Notes: generated by a model from the sequence alone, not told the origin. Counted from the stretch's first letter, positions 39,604-52,200 are shown. The stretch is DNA of 64,000 bases from Eutrigla gurnardus (GCA_963514095.1 OY741269.1:27338566-27402565), one strand, 5' to 3'. Made by a program: numbers and translations.

Positions 39604-40135
39604 TACGGGTGGGTAAAAATATTGATACAGCAATATATCGTGATACTTTGCCACCCAATACAATATTGATTTTTCAACTTTCAAAAGATCTATTTAAAAA
39701 AAAGATTAATGTTTAGACGCGTTGTGAATGCAGTACTTAATCCTTTTTCATTTTATTTTCAATATTTATTCCAGTGAATTTCATGGGAATTAATAAAATG
39801 GAGAGGCTGTTTTGAATGTAGTTTTGACTCAATTTGTCCTCTGATCAATATCATCTGATGTACATATACAGGTACTTGTGTTTTCATCTTTATATGGTGA
39901 TATCGTGATACGTATCGTATTGTGACCAAAGTATTGTGATACGTATCGTATCGTGACCAAAGTATTGTGATATGTATCGTATCGTGACCAAAGTATCGTG
40001 ATACGTATCGTATCGTGACCAAAGTATTGTGATACGTATCGTATCGTGACCAAAGTATCGTGATATGTATCGTATCGTGACCAAAGTATCGTGATACGTA
40101 TCGTATCGTGAGGTTCTTGCCAATACTCACCCCTA
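39604..40135 (+). mobile_element. hAT-like MITE, copy 4, enlarged by an internal tandem array (532 bp)
   Basis: Starts TACGGGTGGGTAAAAATATT and ends TACTCACCCCTA. It is the longest copy because its right-hand subrepeat has expanded (39901-40110). The central block (GAATTTCATGGGAATTAATA at 39776) is shared with copies 1, 2 and 5. Flanking 8-mers (GTGTTACA / GTTTTCAA) agree only partly, suggesting an older insertion. Long minus-strand frames here (77-127 codons, TIRITILWSRYDTYH-type repeats) are translations of the array in different frames, not genes. Confidence 0.88.
39901..40110 (+). repeat. 31-bp tandem array, about 6.8 units
   Basis: Units start at 39901, 39932, 39963, 39994, 40025, 40056 and 40087 (last partial). 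Each begins TATCGTGATACGTATCGTAT or a one-base variant and ends GTGACCAAAG. Because 31 is not a multiple of three, all minus frames stay open in turn. The copy at 54714 has three to four units of 26 or 31 bp; copies 1-3 have one or two. Confidence 0.95.
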
Positions 40136-40560
40136 GTTTTCAAATCAAAGTATTCTTTTACACATGCATCATGGCATAATGTCACATTATTCAAGGTGCA
40201 TACACAATCCATTTTTCCCAGCGTTCAGTACATTTCTCTAACTGAAGCCTTAGTACAAAAGTAATTCTCTCCATACAGTAAATGTCTTGGATGATCCCAC
40301 ATCACTGGTCCAGTGTTGGAGGCTCTAGTTGCAACCATTTCCTAGTTATAGCTTTCCGACTGCTCAAAAGTATTTTCAATTATTTATCCTTATGTAGGAC
40401 TCTTTCCGGTATTTTACCGAGATATAAAGTGACAAAAGAGAAATCTAAATCCACCCCAATTATTTTATTTGTCTCAGTCATCTTTTAGATTTTTAATCCC
40501 TTTATTTTAGTTTTGTCTTCTATGTGAAACTAGTACACAAGTAAAACTAGAGAGCTAAAC

Positions 40561-41611
40561 AAAGACAGAAGGTACAGTGGTTTGAGTAAGTGGGGAGCAA
40601 ATATGCAGACACACATTTTGTCTCGCCTCCCACCGGACAGATACTCAATCATACAGTACTGCTTGTCTGCACTGATGCAAATTAAAGTAGATAGAGTGAC
40701 AGACAGAGCTTCGTTTTCCAGCTCAGGGCTCCTGCCACATGGGGGCATGCCTTGTCTTAAATGTGCCCTGGCCACTCACTACTGTTTAAATGGATGATGA
40801 TGATATAGGATTGTGTGTGTGTGTGTGTGTGTGGGTGGTTGTGAGTATGCTATATGTGTGTGTGTTGGTGGGGTGAAGCTTCTGTCTTCACCTGGCTGGC
40901 AGAATGCCTCCTGTTCAATCTAAGCTCTGTCAAACTCACTTACCTTCCACCACTAACAACAGATGTCTGGCTACCACAACCTGCACCTAAGGTTGTTGTT
41001 GTTTGTGCCCTGAGGTATCGCACACACACACACGCACACACACACATGCACAGAGCGGGTTGTGTTAGCCCTCTGTCAGTCAACATCAGTAGCTAGAACC
41101 TTTATTACAGCAGGCAACGAGTCAGCGTTGGGGTGTGAACGGAGGAAGATTTTGATGGAGACAAAGACGGAAGACAAGACAACCCTCGCCAGAAAACAGA
41201 GGTGCAAAGTGTTCAGTCTTATTTGTCTCAAAGGAGTGTATGGCCGTGGATACAAAACTGTTCTCATGAAACATATAATATTAACAACACTGTACTAAGG
41301 TCTGGAGTTTGGGGAACAATCTCCTCACTATTATATTTCTGATGAGTGGCTTGTATATTTTTATATTTTCGTAGACTTTATCCCATGAGCTCCACTTGAG
41401 GAGATTTTGAAGTTTGCCAGAAGAGTTCCTTTTAGGGTAGCTTCCTGTGTAGTTCTCCTTAAAAGGCGTTATATTCCCAGTATTGTCCAGTTATATGTCA
41501 GTATGCATCATCCGGGGTTCACGTGGTGATGTTTTTCTTTAACCAGTAGGTGTGGATGCTCTCAGAACACATTGTGTTTCTGACCCACTGTCGTTTCCGT
41601 CTGCTGCATTG
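40561..41611. other. Non-coding stretch
   Basis: TG run at 40812-40833 and CA run at 41021-41046. No exon recognised before the candidate at 41612. Confidence 0.45.
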
Positions 41612-41759
41612 ATGGCGCCCGGGTCCCGCTGTGGGAAATTGTGGTGGTCCGCCTTTTTGGTGCTATTAGCCATTGAGCATTGGTGTGATGCCACCGCTTC
41701 TCCCTATCGCTCTCCCGGTGCTCTTCATGTTCAGCTCTCGGTATTACTGCACTGCAGCT
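41612..41759 (+). CDS. Possible first coding exon with signal-peptide-like start (weak)
   Basis: From ATG at 41612 the frame gives a basic start (MAPGSRCGK), then a hydrophobic run (LWWSAFLVLLAI), then small residues (DATA) resembling a signal-peptide cleavage region. A consensus-like donor (GTGAGT, 41760-41765) follows. Against it: the base at -3 of the ATG is T, the protein is unrecognised, and no downstream exon is identifiable in the window. Other frames in the same stretch are also open (155 and 222 codons), so chance openness is likely. Confidence 0.2.
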
Positions 41760-41765
41760 GTGAGT

Positions 41766-44700
41766 ACACGTTGGACGGTTCTTTGGAGAACGTGGCATTC
41801 ATCCCACATTTGGCCTCTGCTTCTGTGGTGTGCAAGCAATGTGAGTGTTTGTTTAGCAGTCTCAAGTTATGTACATCCCAGTGTGTATCTTCTACCCCAG
41901 GTCCTCACACCATTCTGCAACACAAAGTGGTGCTTTTATGTCGGACGTCAACGCACCCGTCCCTCCACACACACATCAGGACTATTTTACCAGCGTCGGC
42001 GTGCGCCGATCCGCCTTAAACGCAGCCATTCTATTACATTTGTTCCACATCTCCATCCACACATCCATATTTCCCTCACACAGTCCTTATCCCCTTCTTT
42101 CGGGTTTCCTAATATCAGATTAGCATATGTTAATCTTTGCCAGTGTCTCATTAGACCGAAGCATGTGCGGTGTCAGCAGCCAAGTCTCTCACTTACCAAA
42201 CACTTTCTACAGTTGGCCTGCCGAGGCAATATCCGGGGGTTACTATATGTGGTTTGCTCTTTGTCCTCCCCAAGATTTCACCCCTTTACACTGAAAACGG
42301 TCTATTGTACAACATTTTCTTTTAGGATGCAAGGATTTTAACGTACATGTAAGGGCATGGATGTTTATTGCGTTATATCTATTGATATAGTTTAATTGGA
42401 TTATAATTGTCTCTTTCAAATCCAATTAAAAAACAGAGCCTCCTCATACCTCTTTAATGTAACTTGGTGGTCATCTGTGTTTAACTTTATCCACAATCTC
42501 TCCTCACATCGGGAGCTGCCATTCTAGTTGTAGCTGACTGATGTAGTCCAGACAGTTTCAATGCATCAATTCTTTTTAAAGATCTTTCATTTGATAGAAT
42601 CTGGGTGGCGCGCTCCTAGTTCTCCAGTAAAGAGAGAAGAAAAGAGTGAACATTACAGTTTTTGCCAAATAACCTCTGGCTGAACATCCCTGGCTGAAGA
42701 CCAAGACACACACACAGATCCACACACTCACTCACACATCATTACAGGAGTGTAGAATAAGTATTGAAACATCAATAGCTCCCCCTGTGGCAACTTGAAA
42801 GCTGCTGCTGTTTGAATCTACCCTCTGAGCATGGAGCTAAAGTACAGTATGAGCAGAGTGCTCATCTCTTAATTGATGGAATTATACAGTTTAGGCATAA
42901 CAGTCAGATCTACAGGAAGAATGACAACTCAGGTAGAATGATTGCAGCGTAGCTTCTTCGTTGCGGGTATAGTCAGACATTAGCTTTGTGTTTTTCCACC
43001 AGACTGTGTGATTTATGAGCCCAGTTGGCCGGCTTGTCCTGAGGTTCTGTTTTCCACCGCTCCACTAATTAATTCTGTGTTATTTTCAGGAAGCTATGCC
43101 ATCAAATGCATAAAACAGACTTTTAGACCAGTTTATTGGTCTATCTTCTGCTTTATTCTTGGTGTCCTCCCCTATCCGGCCCTCGTCACCCCTCCTCCTT
43201 CAGCCGCCACTCTTATTACTTCCAAGTCCTTTTATTTCAGTCTTCTCCAATTATGTGTGTTTGTGTGTGTTTTACCAATGTGTTTAGTGTCACAATGAGG
43301 GGACTCGCCTTCTTTTTCTGCACATTCCTGTAACATAACTCATTATATGTCAGGATGACGATTGGTTTAGGTTAAAGTTAAAGGTTAGGTTTAAGTTATG
43401 ACTAGTTTAAGGGTCAGACTAAGTCTCCAGGACATGCATATGTCGACATGTCTCCATGATTAAAACACAACTGTGCACGTGTGTCTTTGTGCTTGAATAC
43501 ACTCACATGATGTGGTGTATTTATGGTATTTATTTGAGCCCAAATGAAGGTTATCTATGGATTAGGTGAAATTAAATGCATAAATGAATAACATTAGTGC
43601 CAGTGAAACTGCACAGCTTTCTGCTGCGGATCTCTTTGCAAAATGAATGAATGAATGTGTGTGAGTGAAGTGTGAAGATGACCCCTGTGTGTGAGTGCAT
43701 CTTCTCATTTGCTATGGGATTCTACCACAGAGCTACAGAAATGACCAAATATAGATTGCGGTCATTTCCTCTTAAACAAATCATTTCTTCGTGTTAACAT
43801 ATCCATTAACCCCGGCCTGAAAAATCATTAATTTTTCTTCAGTGAACACATTAGTCATCAAGTCGACTGTTGCCGCTGTCTGTCGGCGCTGCAGCTCCGG
43901 AGATACCGGGCTCTGTGAAACGGAGACAGCCACCTCCATCACCGGACGGACTGAGACAGCGGTGCTGCACACACACAGACATGTGACACACACACACACA
44001 CACACACAGGCATGCACATTCAAGTGCACACGTGTATGAAAATGTGCACAGACGCACACACGGTTTGTTCTGTCGCCAGCCTTATCAAGAGTTTTATTGT
44101 GCCTCACAATACTGGGTAATTAGGTGTCCTCTGCTCTGCCTGCCTCTCTCGCTAACAGTAGAGAAATAGACCTGTCACTATTTGGGCACTCGAAGATTCA
44201 ACAAATGCTAAGCAGTAATGGCTTGCTTTGTATCCCTGTAATGCATTGCATTGACAGCGGGGACACTTAAAAAGGAGACACTGTCTTTTATCCACATTCT
44301 CCTCCTCTTTCTCCCTTTCATTTGACTTCTACCTCTCGCGGCTGGGCCAAACTTAAGAATTGCAAATGCAGGAGAGTGGAGGATGCTAGTCAATTAGCTT
44401 TTGTCTTGGCGGAGCTCGCGTCGTGGGGCGAGACGGAACAACTCATCTTCTTTGTGTACGTTGAGGCAGCTATATTTATACGTATAATATGTGAATTTCT
44501 TGTCACTTTTTGTCCCGACATGCTGAGTATGAGGTGGTGGCTACCGTAGGTCACTTTGTGAGAGGAGACGGGGAAGGAGTGGAGGACAGAGTGAAGAGGA
44601 TTAGAGAGGAGAAAGAGATGAAAGGAGACACCAGAGGAGAAGCGAGGACGTAAAACGGGGGAGAGAATATATGAGATGAGAATAGAGGAGAGGAAAAGAA

Positions 44701-44797
44701 CAATGGAGACGGGAGAGAAGAGAGGGTTTGTGGCCTGTTTTACTGATTTGGCAGAGACCAGACCTCCTGTTTCCTTGCACATACCCTCAGTCTTCAT
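41766..44797. other. Non-coding stretch
   Basis: CA array at 43986-44008. The 222-codon plus frame 41673-42341 has no recognisable motif and is rich in Ser, His and Pro from pyrimidine-rich DNA. The GA-rich tract 44560-44720 is low-complexity. Confidence 0.4.
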
Positions 44798-44799
44798 CT

Positions 44800-45130
44800 A
44801 AAACAATAACTCATTCGTCCTCTTGACCTGCTGATCGAGGTTCAGGGACATGGGGGTAGCGGACCCTAGCCCACCTTTAATTGGGTAGAAGGCGGACGAG
44901 TCCTTCAAGTGGCCAACAAACATCATTTTGCACGCGCCCGTCCCGTGATTAAGACGCTCTCCTTGTAATATCCTCTCATTAACGTTAACAGCAGTCAAGG
45001 ACGGTGCATGGTCGCCGGGCGGTAAAACACATACGAGTCCGCCGGGAGACAACGGAGGATTTGCGGTTAAGTAGCCCGGGCCCCGTGAATGGGGGCTCGC
45101 TATGACTTGCATCAGGGAAGTCATTCCACA
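44800..45130. promoter_or_regulatory. CpG-containing, repeat-free block
   Basis: Higher G+C and CpG than its surroundings, with no simple repeats. It holds a 115-codon minus frame (45145-44798) of unknown kind. Words such as CCTTTAATTGGG and CATTAACGTTAACAG occur. It could be conserved regulatory DNA or an unrecognised exon; neither rRNA nor a tRNA fits. Confidence 0.25.
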
Positions 45131-45246
45131 GACAGTACACTGCATGATAGCGTGGGGTCATACTGAGCTGTCATGGACCAGTGATCTATTTCTCTACCTG
45201 TCAACCCCTCAGAGAGGCTGAGACAAGAGAGGGTAGCCTTTTCCTC

Positions 45247-45247
<1 letters not shown>

Positions 45248-45313
<66 letters not shown>

Positions 45314-45316
45314 TCT
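45248..45316. repeat. (CT)n microsatellite
   Basis: About 69 bp of nearly perfect CT. Confidence 0.97.
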
Positions 45317-46571
45317 GTCGCTCTTTTCTCCTGCAACCTCCAGCTCCAACACATCAGATGTTATGACAGGAGACAAACCGCTGCCTTTATCAAAGATGCC
45401 CTCGCGAAAAACAGGGAACTTTACATTTTGGCTTGTTTCGAGAAAGAGACCAATATTTGTTTGACTGCTTCAAAACTATATTGCAAAAATAACCGTTTAC
45501 TGAGCTTCCACAGCTGTGGTTAAGGTTTACTACTTGGTTAAGTGAAGGGAATAGAAGGATCATAGTGTTGTTTGGAATAAATAGTTGTGTAGTGTTGATT
45601 AAAACAAGCAGGTTGAGGTTCATCGGGATCGTTGTTCATGAATCCGACATTGGCTGTTGGCAGGAAATGGGAAGCAAACAGCAATCGAAGTACTACATTT
45701 TATTTCTGACAGACAAAAGTCATAATTCTTCTTTGTCACCCGAACATAAACATATGTCATTATTTGTCATATGCTGGAATGATTGTCAATGACTGTCCAA
45801 AGTGCTCTCTGTACAGTATATAAATATATATAAAGTACTTGCCCCAGTATTCCATCTGAACTATCTTTACTTTTTAAATAGCATTAATAACTCTGTTTTA
45901 AAATGTCAGTGCCACAGTTTGTCTACATGAAAGATTTAATTCATGTTGTTAATTTCTCCACTGGTTCAAATCCCATGAACGGCCGTTCAAAGGCTTCCAT
46001 CACTTGAGTGTAGTTCCATCAAAGAGAGAGAGAGAGACCAGTTCAAATGCGCCAAGGCCTCTGCCTGCTGGATAAATAGGGCTGTTCTGTAGTAGATAAT
46101 GGCTGTGAGTCACATATTATATTTATCCAACTCAATAAAGCAGGAGCAGGCAGGCAGATTACTCTGCCCTGAGTCAAGGAGATAATGATATCTGGCTGCT
46201 AGCTGGCCCAGAAGCAGCTCCAGACAGACCAACAGGCAGGGAGACGCACAGAAAGTGCTGCTAAAGGAGTTGTCCGTTGATGCCTAGGAGTGCTTGTGTC
46301 AGCCCTGCTGTTACATGACGGTCACCTTCCCTCTTTACTTCTTCTCCTCTACTTTCACTCCCTTCTGTCCTCCATGGAAACAACACTAACTTCATAAGGA
46401 AACGGCCAGTCATAGTCTGACATATAACTTCATATCAGACTTCCTTCGGGCATTTATAGTGTTGTATAAAGCTTCCCTATGAGTGACTCATTTCAATAAA
46501 TAAGACAAGAAAATGTTAGATGCAGAAAAGGTAACAGAACCATTTAAGATGTTAAGAAACGATTCAAAAAT
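45317..46571. other. Non-coding stretch
   Basis: A+T-rich in the middle, with a short AG run at 46024-46037. No features recognised. Confidence 0.45.
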
Positions 46572-46936
46572 ATCCATCCATCCATCCATCCATTTTCTAC
46601 CGCTTATCCTGTATTCAGGGTCGCGGGGGGGCTGGAGCCGATCCCAGCTGTCATTGGGCGAAGGCAGGGTACACCCTGGACAGGACGCCAGTCTATCACA
46701 GGGCCGACATGTAGAGACAAACAACCATTCACACTCACATTCACACCTACGGGCAATTTAGAGTCACCAATTAACCTATCCCCATCCTGCATGTCTTTGG
46801 ACTGTGGGAGGAAGCTGGAGAACCCGGAGAGAACCCACGCTTACACGGGGAGAACGTGCAAACTCCACACAGATGGAACCCAGGGCCGACCCGGGAATCG
46901 AACCCGGGACCCTTTCACTGTGAAAACATGTTAAAC
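46572..46936 (-). mobile_element. tRNA-derived SINE with (GGAT)n tail
   Basis: On the minus strand, a GGGTTCGATTCCCGGG B-box-like segment (near 46895) lies at the 5' side. A long body follows with landmarks CCAAAGACATGCAGG and GATAGACTGGCGTCCTG. It ends in AGCGGTAGAAAATGG plus a (ATGG)n tail (46572-46594). A B box, body and short-period 3' tail in this order is the structure of a tRNA-derived SINE. Similar tails occur on RTE/Rex3-type LINEs, which may have mobilised it (inference). The 5' end has decayed beyond the B box. Confidence 0.75.
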
Positions 46937-47730
46937 AAATCCCAAAAAGTACATTTTTGGGAGTTAGTTTGCTAAAAGTCATGGACCGTAGCAGACTTTT
47001 AAGTTTATTATATACTAAAACATTTTATTGTTTAACATAGAAGCAGTTGTGGTCGAGTCCGACACAGATGGCTGAAGGCCTTTAGCAGTAAAGACACAGT
47101 GGACACTCATTGGCTGCCTTGCCAAGAGTTAGATGAGAGGATTGGCACCTGGAGCCAGGAGGTAATTAGCTTAGCTTATCATAACGTTTAACAGCACACA
47201 ACTCCCCATAATTCACAATTGGAAACCAGATAAAAAGTGAGAAAATGATTTTAGAATTATAGAAGACGCTAATAACTTAAGGATCTTAGGTAGAAGTTCC
47301 GATCCTCGTCTGGGAGCCGACGTGTCTCTTTTATAACATTGTGCTCGAGGAGTTTTCAAGATCGTCACCTCAGCAGAGGAAGCCCATGTGTACACCAGGT
47401 CCCCGACAGACAAATGGAATAAACCGTGAACAAAGTTGCGTTGTTTGTCTCACATTTCCCAACAAGGAATAATCACCATTGCTCTAGTGATTACGTGGAG
47501 ATGTTTCCGTGAGTAAAAGCTCAGAAGAGGAAGCCTAATTTGCAACAAAGCAGCACAAATATCCTCAGAGGTACGAGCTCGGCGAAGACGGCTCTCTCAG
47601 CACTCGAAGCTCACTTTGTTTCACTTTGACTCCTGCACACCTCTCCTCTCATAAAGCTCCCCATTTACCTAAGTCCGTCCCACAGTCCATTCCAATTTCT
47701 ACCTCTTTGAACGTGACAAGTGATAAGGAT
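46937..47730. other. Non-coding stretch
   Basis: No repeat family or exon recognised. Confidence 0.45.
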
Positions 47731-47768
47731 GGATTATCGTGAGAGCCGAGAATTCCTCAGGATAATCC
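47731..47768. promoter_or_regulatory. Inverted pair of OTX/PITX-type sites
   Basis: GGATTATC at 47731-47738 and GATAATCC at 47761-47768 are exact reverse complements with a 22-bp gap. Each contains the TAATCC core bound by OTX/PITX-type homeodomains. Function is inferred from the motif only. Confidence 0.3.
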
Positions 47769-48121
47769 TTCACAGACAAAACACCCCGACATCTCAGCTT
47801 GTTATTTTTCCTTTTTACTACACTCAAAGTGCTCCGGTTTGCCGTGACACGGCTGTTTGACTCCCTAAATTTGTTTTAATCAAGGCTTTACGGAGACCCC
47901 TCAGAGGGCCCCCCCCCTGTCTGAAGTCCCGGCTCTGCTCTGGCTGATTGCTGTGAAAATGTCTGTGCGATTACACAAGCTCTGATTGGGATGCCGTGGC
48001 CCCGTGAAAGTGTCAGCCTTTACACAGCAATGCAACAGGACAATTTAGTTGGCTTTAAACAAGTGTTATCGCCAGCCATTCCTGTTACTTGTAGCCTCCA
48101 CAAGTGGAAACAATCAAGTCG

Positions 48122-48127
<6 letters not shown>

Positions 48128-48163
<36 letters not shown>
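48128..48163. repeat. (GT)n microsatellite
   Basis: About 18 GT units. Confidence 0.97.
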
Positions 48164-48165
<2 letters not shown>

Positions 48166-49089
48166 ACAGAGAGATACCAAATAAACAACTCATGGTTGCA
48201 CACTATTTCTAACTAGGATTTAAATACATGGCTATAGATACATTATTACGAGATGATTAGGAAAAACCTATTAACTCTTATCACTGTGGAATAATGTATT
48301 AGAATGTACTGTTGAATCTGGACTGAGAGCAGAAAAACAGGGAGAGGGTTTGTGTGCTTCATACAAACAACAAATACTTTTGTGTTGTATAATTGTATTT
48401 TCATGGGCCGTCTCTTTTATTCCTCTTCTGCCGCGTTCTTCATTCTTCTCTGCCAAACGTGTAAATATGAACTGTGTTGAGCTCCATAACAACATTTGCG
48501 GAATGAGATTTTTACCGCTGTGAGATTATTAAATGAGCGCTGCTGTAGTGATGAGAAAGCCTTCCCCCACACGTCTGTCTGCTGGGGACCGAGGTAAAGA
48601 CGGGGAGCGTCGCTAGGCACGCTCACAAATATGAAAATCCAGCGCACTTTTTTTTTTATGTCGTAATTGGTTGTCATAACAGTCATATTTGGTGGAAAAT
48701 TGGATTTTTTAGAAAGTTTTAGTCAATACTGGACTACAGTGATTTCCTATTGACAGGTACAAAAACACCAGAGAGATTTTTAACGTGGAAAATAATTACT
48801 CTTCATTTCAGCTTCATGATTACAGATTGATAAATGAATGACGTATATTTTCACCACATTAAAAACGTTGAATCAATGACATAAATACATGCGATGCACA
48901 GTGCAACAAATACATATTGTACAGTGGTTGAACTACAATAATTTCACAGTTTAGTCAGTTTTTACAGATTTATTTCTCCACTGAGCATTTTGTACATTTA
49001 ATACATCTGGTGTTGAAAAGCAGTGCATTTAAAGAAGTCGGCGGTGGGTTCACTTCTAGGAAACAGCAGTACAGTCTTCACCAGTAATG
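48164..49089. other. Non-coding stretch
   Basis: No features recognised apart from a T run (48648-48657). Confidence 0.45.
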
Positions 49090-49280
49090 TTTTTTTTTAT
49101 TAATCTTTATTCAACATGTTAAATAATAATAATACAAACAAGAAAAGCAAAACAAGAAAAACAAGCACATGGGATCCTTAGAATCCTAAGCAATAAATAC
49201 ATGACTCAAATAATATAGTTCATGTTCAAAGGGGATAGGAAGAAGTTAAAAACATTTCTGGTCCTACCCCCTCTTATTTT
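49090..49280 (-). repeat. Non-LTR retroelement 3'-tail-like segment
   Basis: Minus strand contains GGGGGTAGGACC and TTCTTCCTATCCCCTTTG, then A+T-rich sequence ending in AATAAAGATTAATAAAAAAA (49090-49110 on plus). This resembles a retroelement 3' UTR with a poly(A)-like end. The TTCTTCCTA-type words recall the segment at 20200-20420. No coding part remains. Confidence 0.45.
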
Positions 49281-52200
49281 TTTAATAATTATTAATCATA
49301 AACAAATTAAAAATTCAGTTTGAATCCGTCAGTATCTGATATTTAGCTTGTGGGTTAAATCACAGCAAAACAATAACAAAGAGAAGAGATGTGATGCGTT
49401 GAGTCATGTGATTGTTTAAAGGTGTATCTTCACCTAGAGGTCCATGCACCAATTAAAGTGCTCATGATGTTAGCGGTGGAAGCCTGCGTTGTTATGAGTT
49501 TTATACCTGCTTTGTAGGTGAATCGTGCGACTCAAAAGGATCACTTAAAAAAGACGTGAACAACAAAGACCTGCAGTAACGACTGCCCCTCTGCAAAGAC
49601 AGCTGCAGCCAGAATGTGGTCTCTGAGAATAAACTAGAGTCCAGCAGGCTCTCTGCTCTTCTGTAACTACAAAGCTGTTCATTATACTGCAGCCTATATA
49701 TCTTTACCGTTGCCGCTGTTCAAACTTAAGGAGCTACCACAGTCATGGGCAAAGCAATGCCTTCCAATCTCGCACTGCCTTAGAAGAAACACCTCCCGGT
49801 TTTTTTTTCTCTGAGGATTTTTCCAGCAGCTCTCAAAGGTCCCTTCCCTTTAATTCAATTTCAGATATGTTCCTTCCCCCCCCTGAGAAGCCCTCTGAAC
49901 CTCCCCTCCAAATGTTTTGAGAGGAGGAAGAGAAAAGTGTGTGGGGAATCAAAGTTGCCCGAGCCCACGAGCCCTGAGCATCCTGGTTCTCAGGCATGCT
50001 ACCCTGCCCCGGGGCAAGCGGAGAACCAGACCCAGTACACAGCTTCACTGCCCCCGCTGGCACTGGATCACTCACTCTCTGTCCGTCTCGCTCTCTCACG
50101 CTCTCCTCTCTTTCTTGGGAGTGCGGAGCAGGTGGTTATTAGGTCCGAGCCCACTCCCACCCCTCTCTCAAATCCATTTCCCTCCTTTAGTGTTTGTGCT
50201 AAGTGGCAAACGTGCAGCCGCCCACCGGTCCGTCCGCTTCACTGCAGTCCCTCAAGGCTCCTTTTGAAGGTGCTTTCATTTAATCATTTCTTTAAAAAAA
50301 GATTTTTTTTTTCTCCCCCCCCCCCAGGGCAGTACGAGGTCACAGATCACATCAGAGCTGCTTTCCGACTCAGTGACCATTTAATCAAGCCGAGGTCCAT
50401 TTCGCCGCTGCTCTTTTCAGACCACTTTTTCTTTGCGGGGCTCAGAGGTGACGCCCGTGGCCTCGGCCCCTCCGAATCCCATTCCTGCCGAAGCTTTAGA
50501 GGTGGGCCAGGTGACTTACACCAATTCCCGGGGATTTAGAGCTTGACTGAGTGTCCCGTATAGCCTTGTAGCCCCACCTGAAATACTTCTGCTGGCCCCT
50601 GACCCCGGCAGATACAGTCCTACACCAAATGTTATGTCTGCCTTTAGCATTTTTCAAGTACTGGTGTATATACATAGATATCTTTACCCACAGGGAGCAA
50701 TCAAGGTCATTCCATTCACCGATCCTGAACTCTGCCGCTGTAAATTACTGTTGCTGGTTTCTTTCAATCCATTGGATTTCGCCGCCTACTGCGTTTTAGT
50801 TCGTGGGATTCATGTGACACGTGTTCAATAGCTGACAGAAACCCGGTTTGTACACATTGTCCGAGTTCTCGAGCAGCAGCGGTCGGATTGATGAGATGGA
50901 TGACTTGCGTGGGATTTGATGTGCCTCTGTCTGTTGTTATTGCAACATACAATTTGGCAACAATCAACAGTTTAATTCTGGTGTTACTAATTATTTATTC
51001 AAGCCCACAAAGTCGGCTCATAAGCCAAGTTGTCACTTTATAAGATTTGCGTCTGGAAACCAGCCGCGGAGAGCGGGCGGAAGTCACAGCATCCAGCAAA
51101 CTATTTAGATAATAGCTTGACAGTCTGCACCGAATGTCCTATTTCCTGCCTCCGAGTATTCACAACTCAATTATGATGGATAATATAGAAGAAATCTGAC
51201 TTTTCCACAACAGCTGACATGCTTTTTTTCTCACCCCCCCAATTAGAAACTAGGATGAGTGATGCGTTTGTCAGATCAGCTATAGGAAGGCTTTATGTTG
51301 GAGTCTCACTGAAGCGGGAAACAAAACAAGTCGTGTTTTTTTGGTGTGTGAAGCTGTGTTGATTATGAATTGGGAAACGTCATTATCATTCAGCCATTAT
51401 CATCATGATTATGTGGAGCCCTTTCATCATCGGGGCTTAATTGTGTGTGTGATAAAATATTTGATCAGGCTGCTCAGATTTCATATTCATAATACCATAT
51501 GTCCTATTAAGACTGTATGATTGTAGCTCTGAACATCAGACTAGAATCTAAGTGTATTTTAGTTTGTATTAATTTATATTCAGATACATAAGCATCGCAG
51601 CATAAGGTGGCGATCCCTGTCAGGGGAGTGTGATGACAGAAACAATTTTATTTGATGCGTGATTTTTCTGTCAAATGACTAATTTGTAAATGAAGAAATG
51701 AAATATTTGTTTACCCAAACTTCAAATAAGGGTACATGGCCTATTGAATTGCGTGTTTAAAGCACTGTGAAATTGTTTTTTTGCTAATAGTATTATCATG
51801 TTCATGCTGTGTCATGGAACGAGAGTGTTCATAAATGTACGTTGAATTCAATTTACTTTGTCTGCTTCCCTAGTTTCATAATCCCCCGGCAAGGCGCATT
51901 TGTGTGCCGAAAGATTTAAAAGGCATTCGGAGTCTTTGCCACAATGCGGTTCCGTCGTATCAGTCTGGCACTCGACTGTGTCGTAGATTACATTGTTCAT
52001 AAACACCGAAAGAGATTACAGCAGCAGGAAAACGGAAAGTAGCTCTATACCGCAGGTCTCTGTTGAGGAAGGTCCCCCAGGCAGCCTCAAATATTCCCAT
52101 GGAATATCCACCACAACAAAAGGCCTAGTGGAGTGCATAAGGAGCCGTAATGTGTTTAATTCCTAAACTGTAAGAGCTAGATTTCCACTTCCTCGGGTCA

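Noticed and set aside
39901..40110. CRISPR-like regular array
   Set aside because: Units are contiguous with no variable spacers and sit inside a eukaryotic transposon; this is a minisatellite.
39759..40212. Three overlapping minus-strand frames of 77-127 codons with a repeating Tyr/Arg/Thr-rich peptide
   Set aside because: A 31-bp tandem unit stays open in every frame by turn; the repeat lies inside a non-autonomous MITE, so these are not genes.
41673..42341. 222-codon open frame
   Set aside because: Composition reflects pyrimidine-rich DNA, no motif is recognisable, and an alternative frame over the same DNA is equally open.
44800..45130. Ribosomal RNA fragment
   Set aside because: The GC-rich texture suggested it, but no conserved rRNA segment could be matched.
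46885..46910. tRNA gene
   Set aside because: The B-box-like sequence is part of a SINE with a degraded A-box region and an (ATGG)n tail; no cloverleaf can be drawn.
49937..50539. 200-codon open frame as a single gene
   Set aside because: The first half is low-complexity Ser/Pro sequence from CT-rich DNA and a poly-pyrimidine tract interrupts it; only the part after 50328 is worth testing as an exon.
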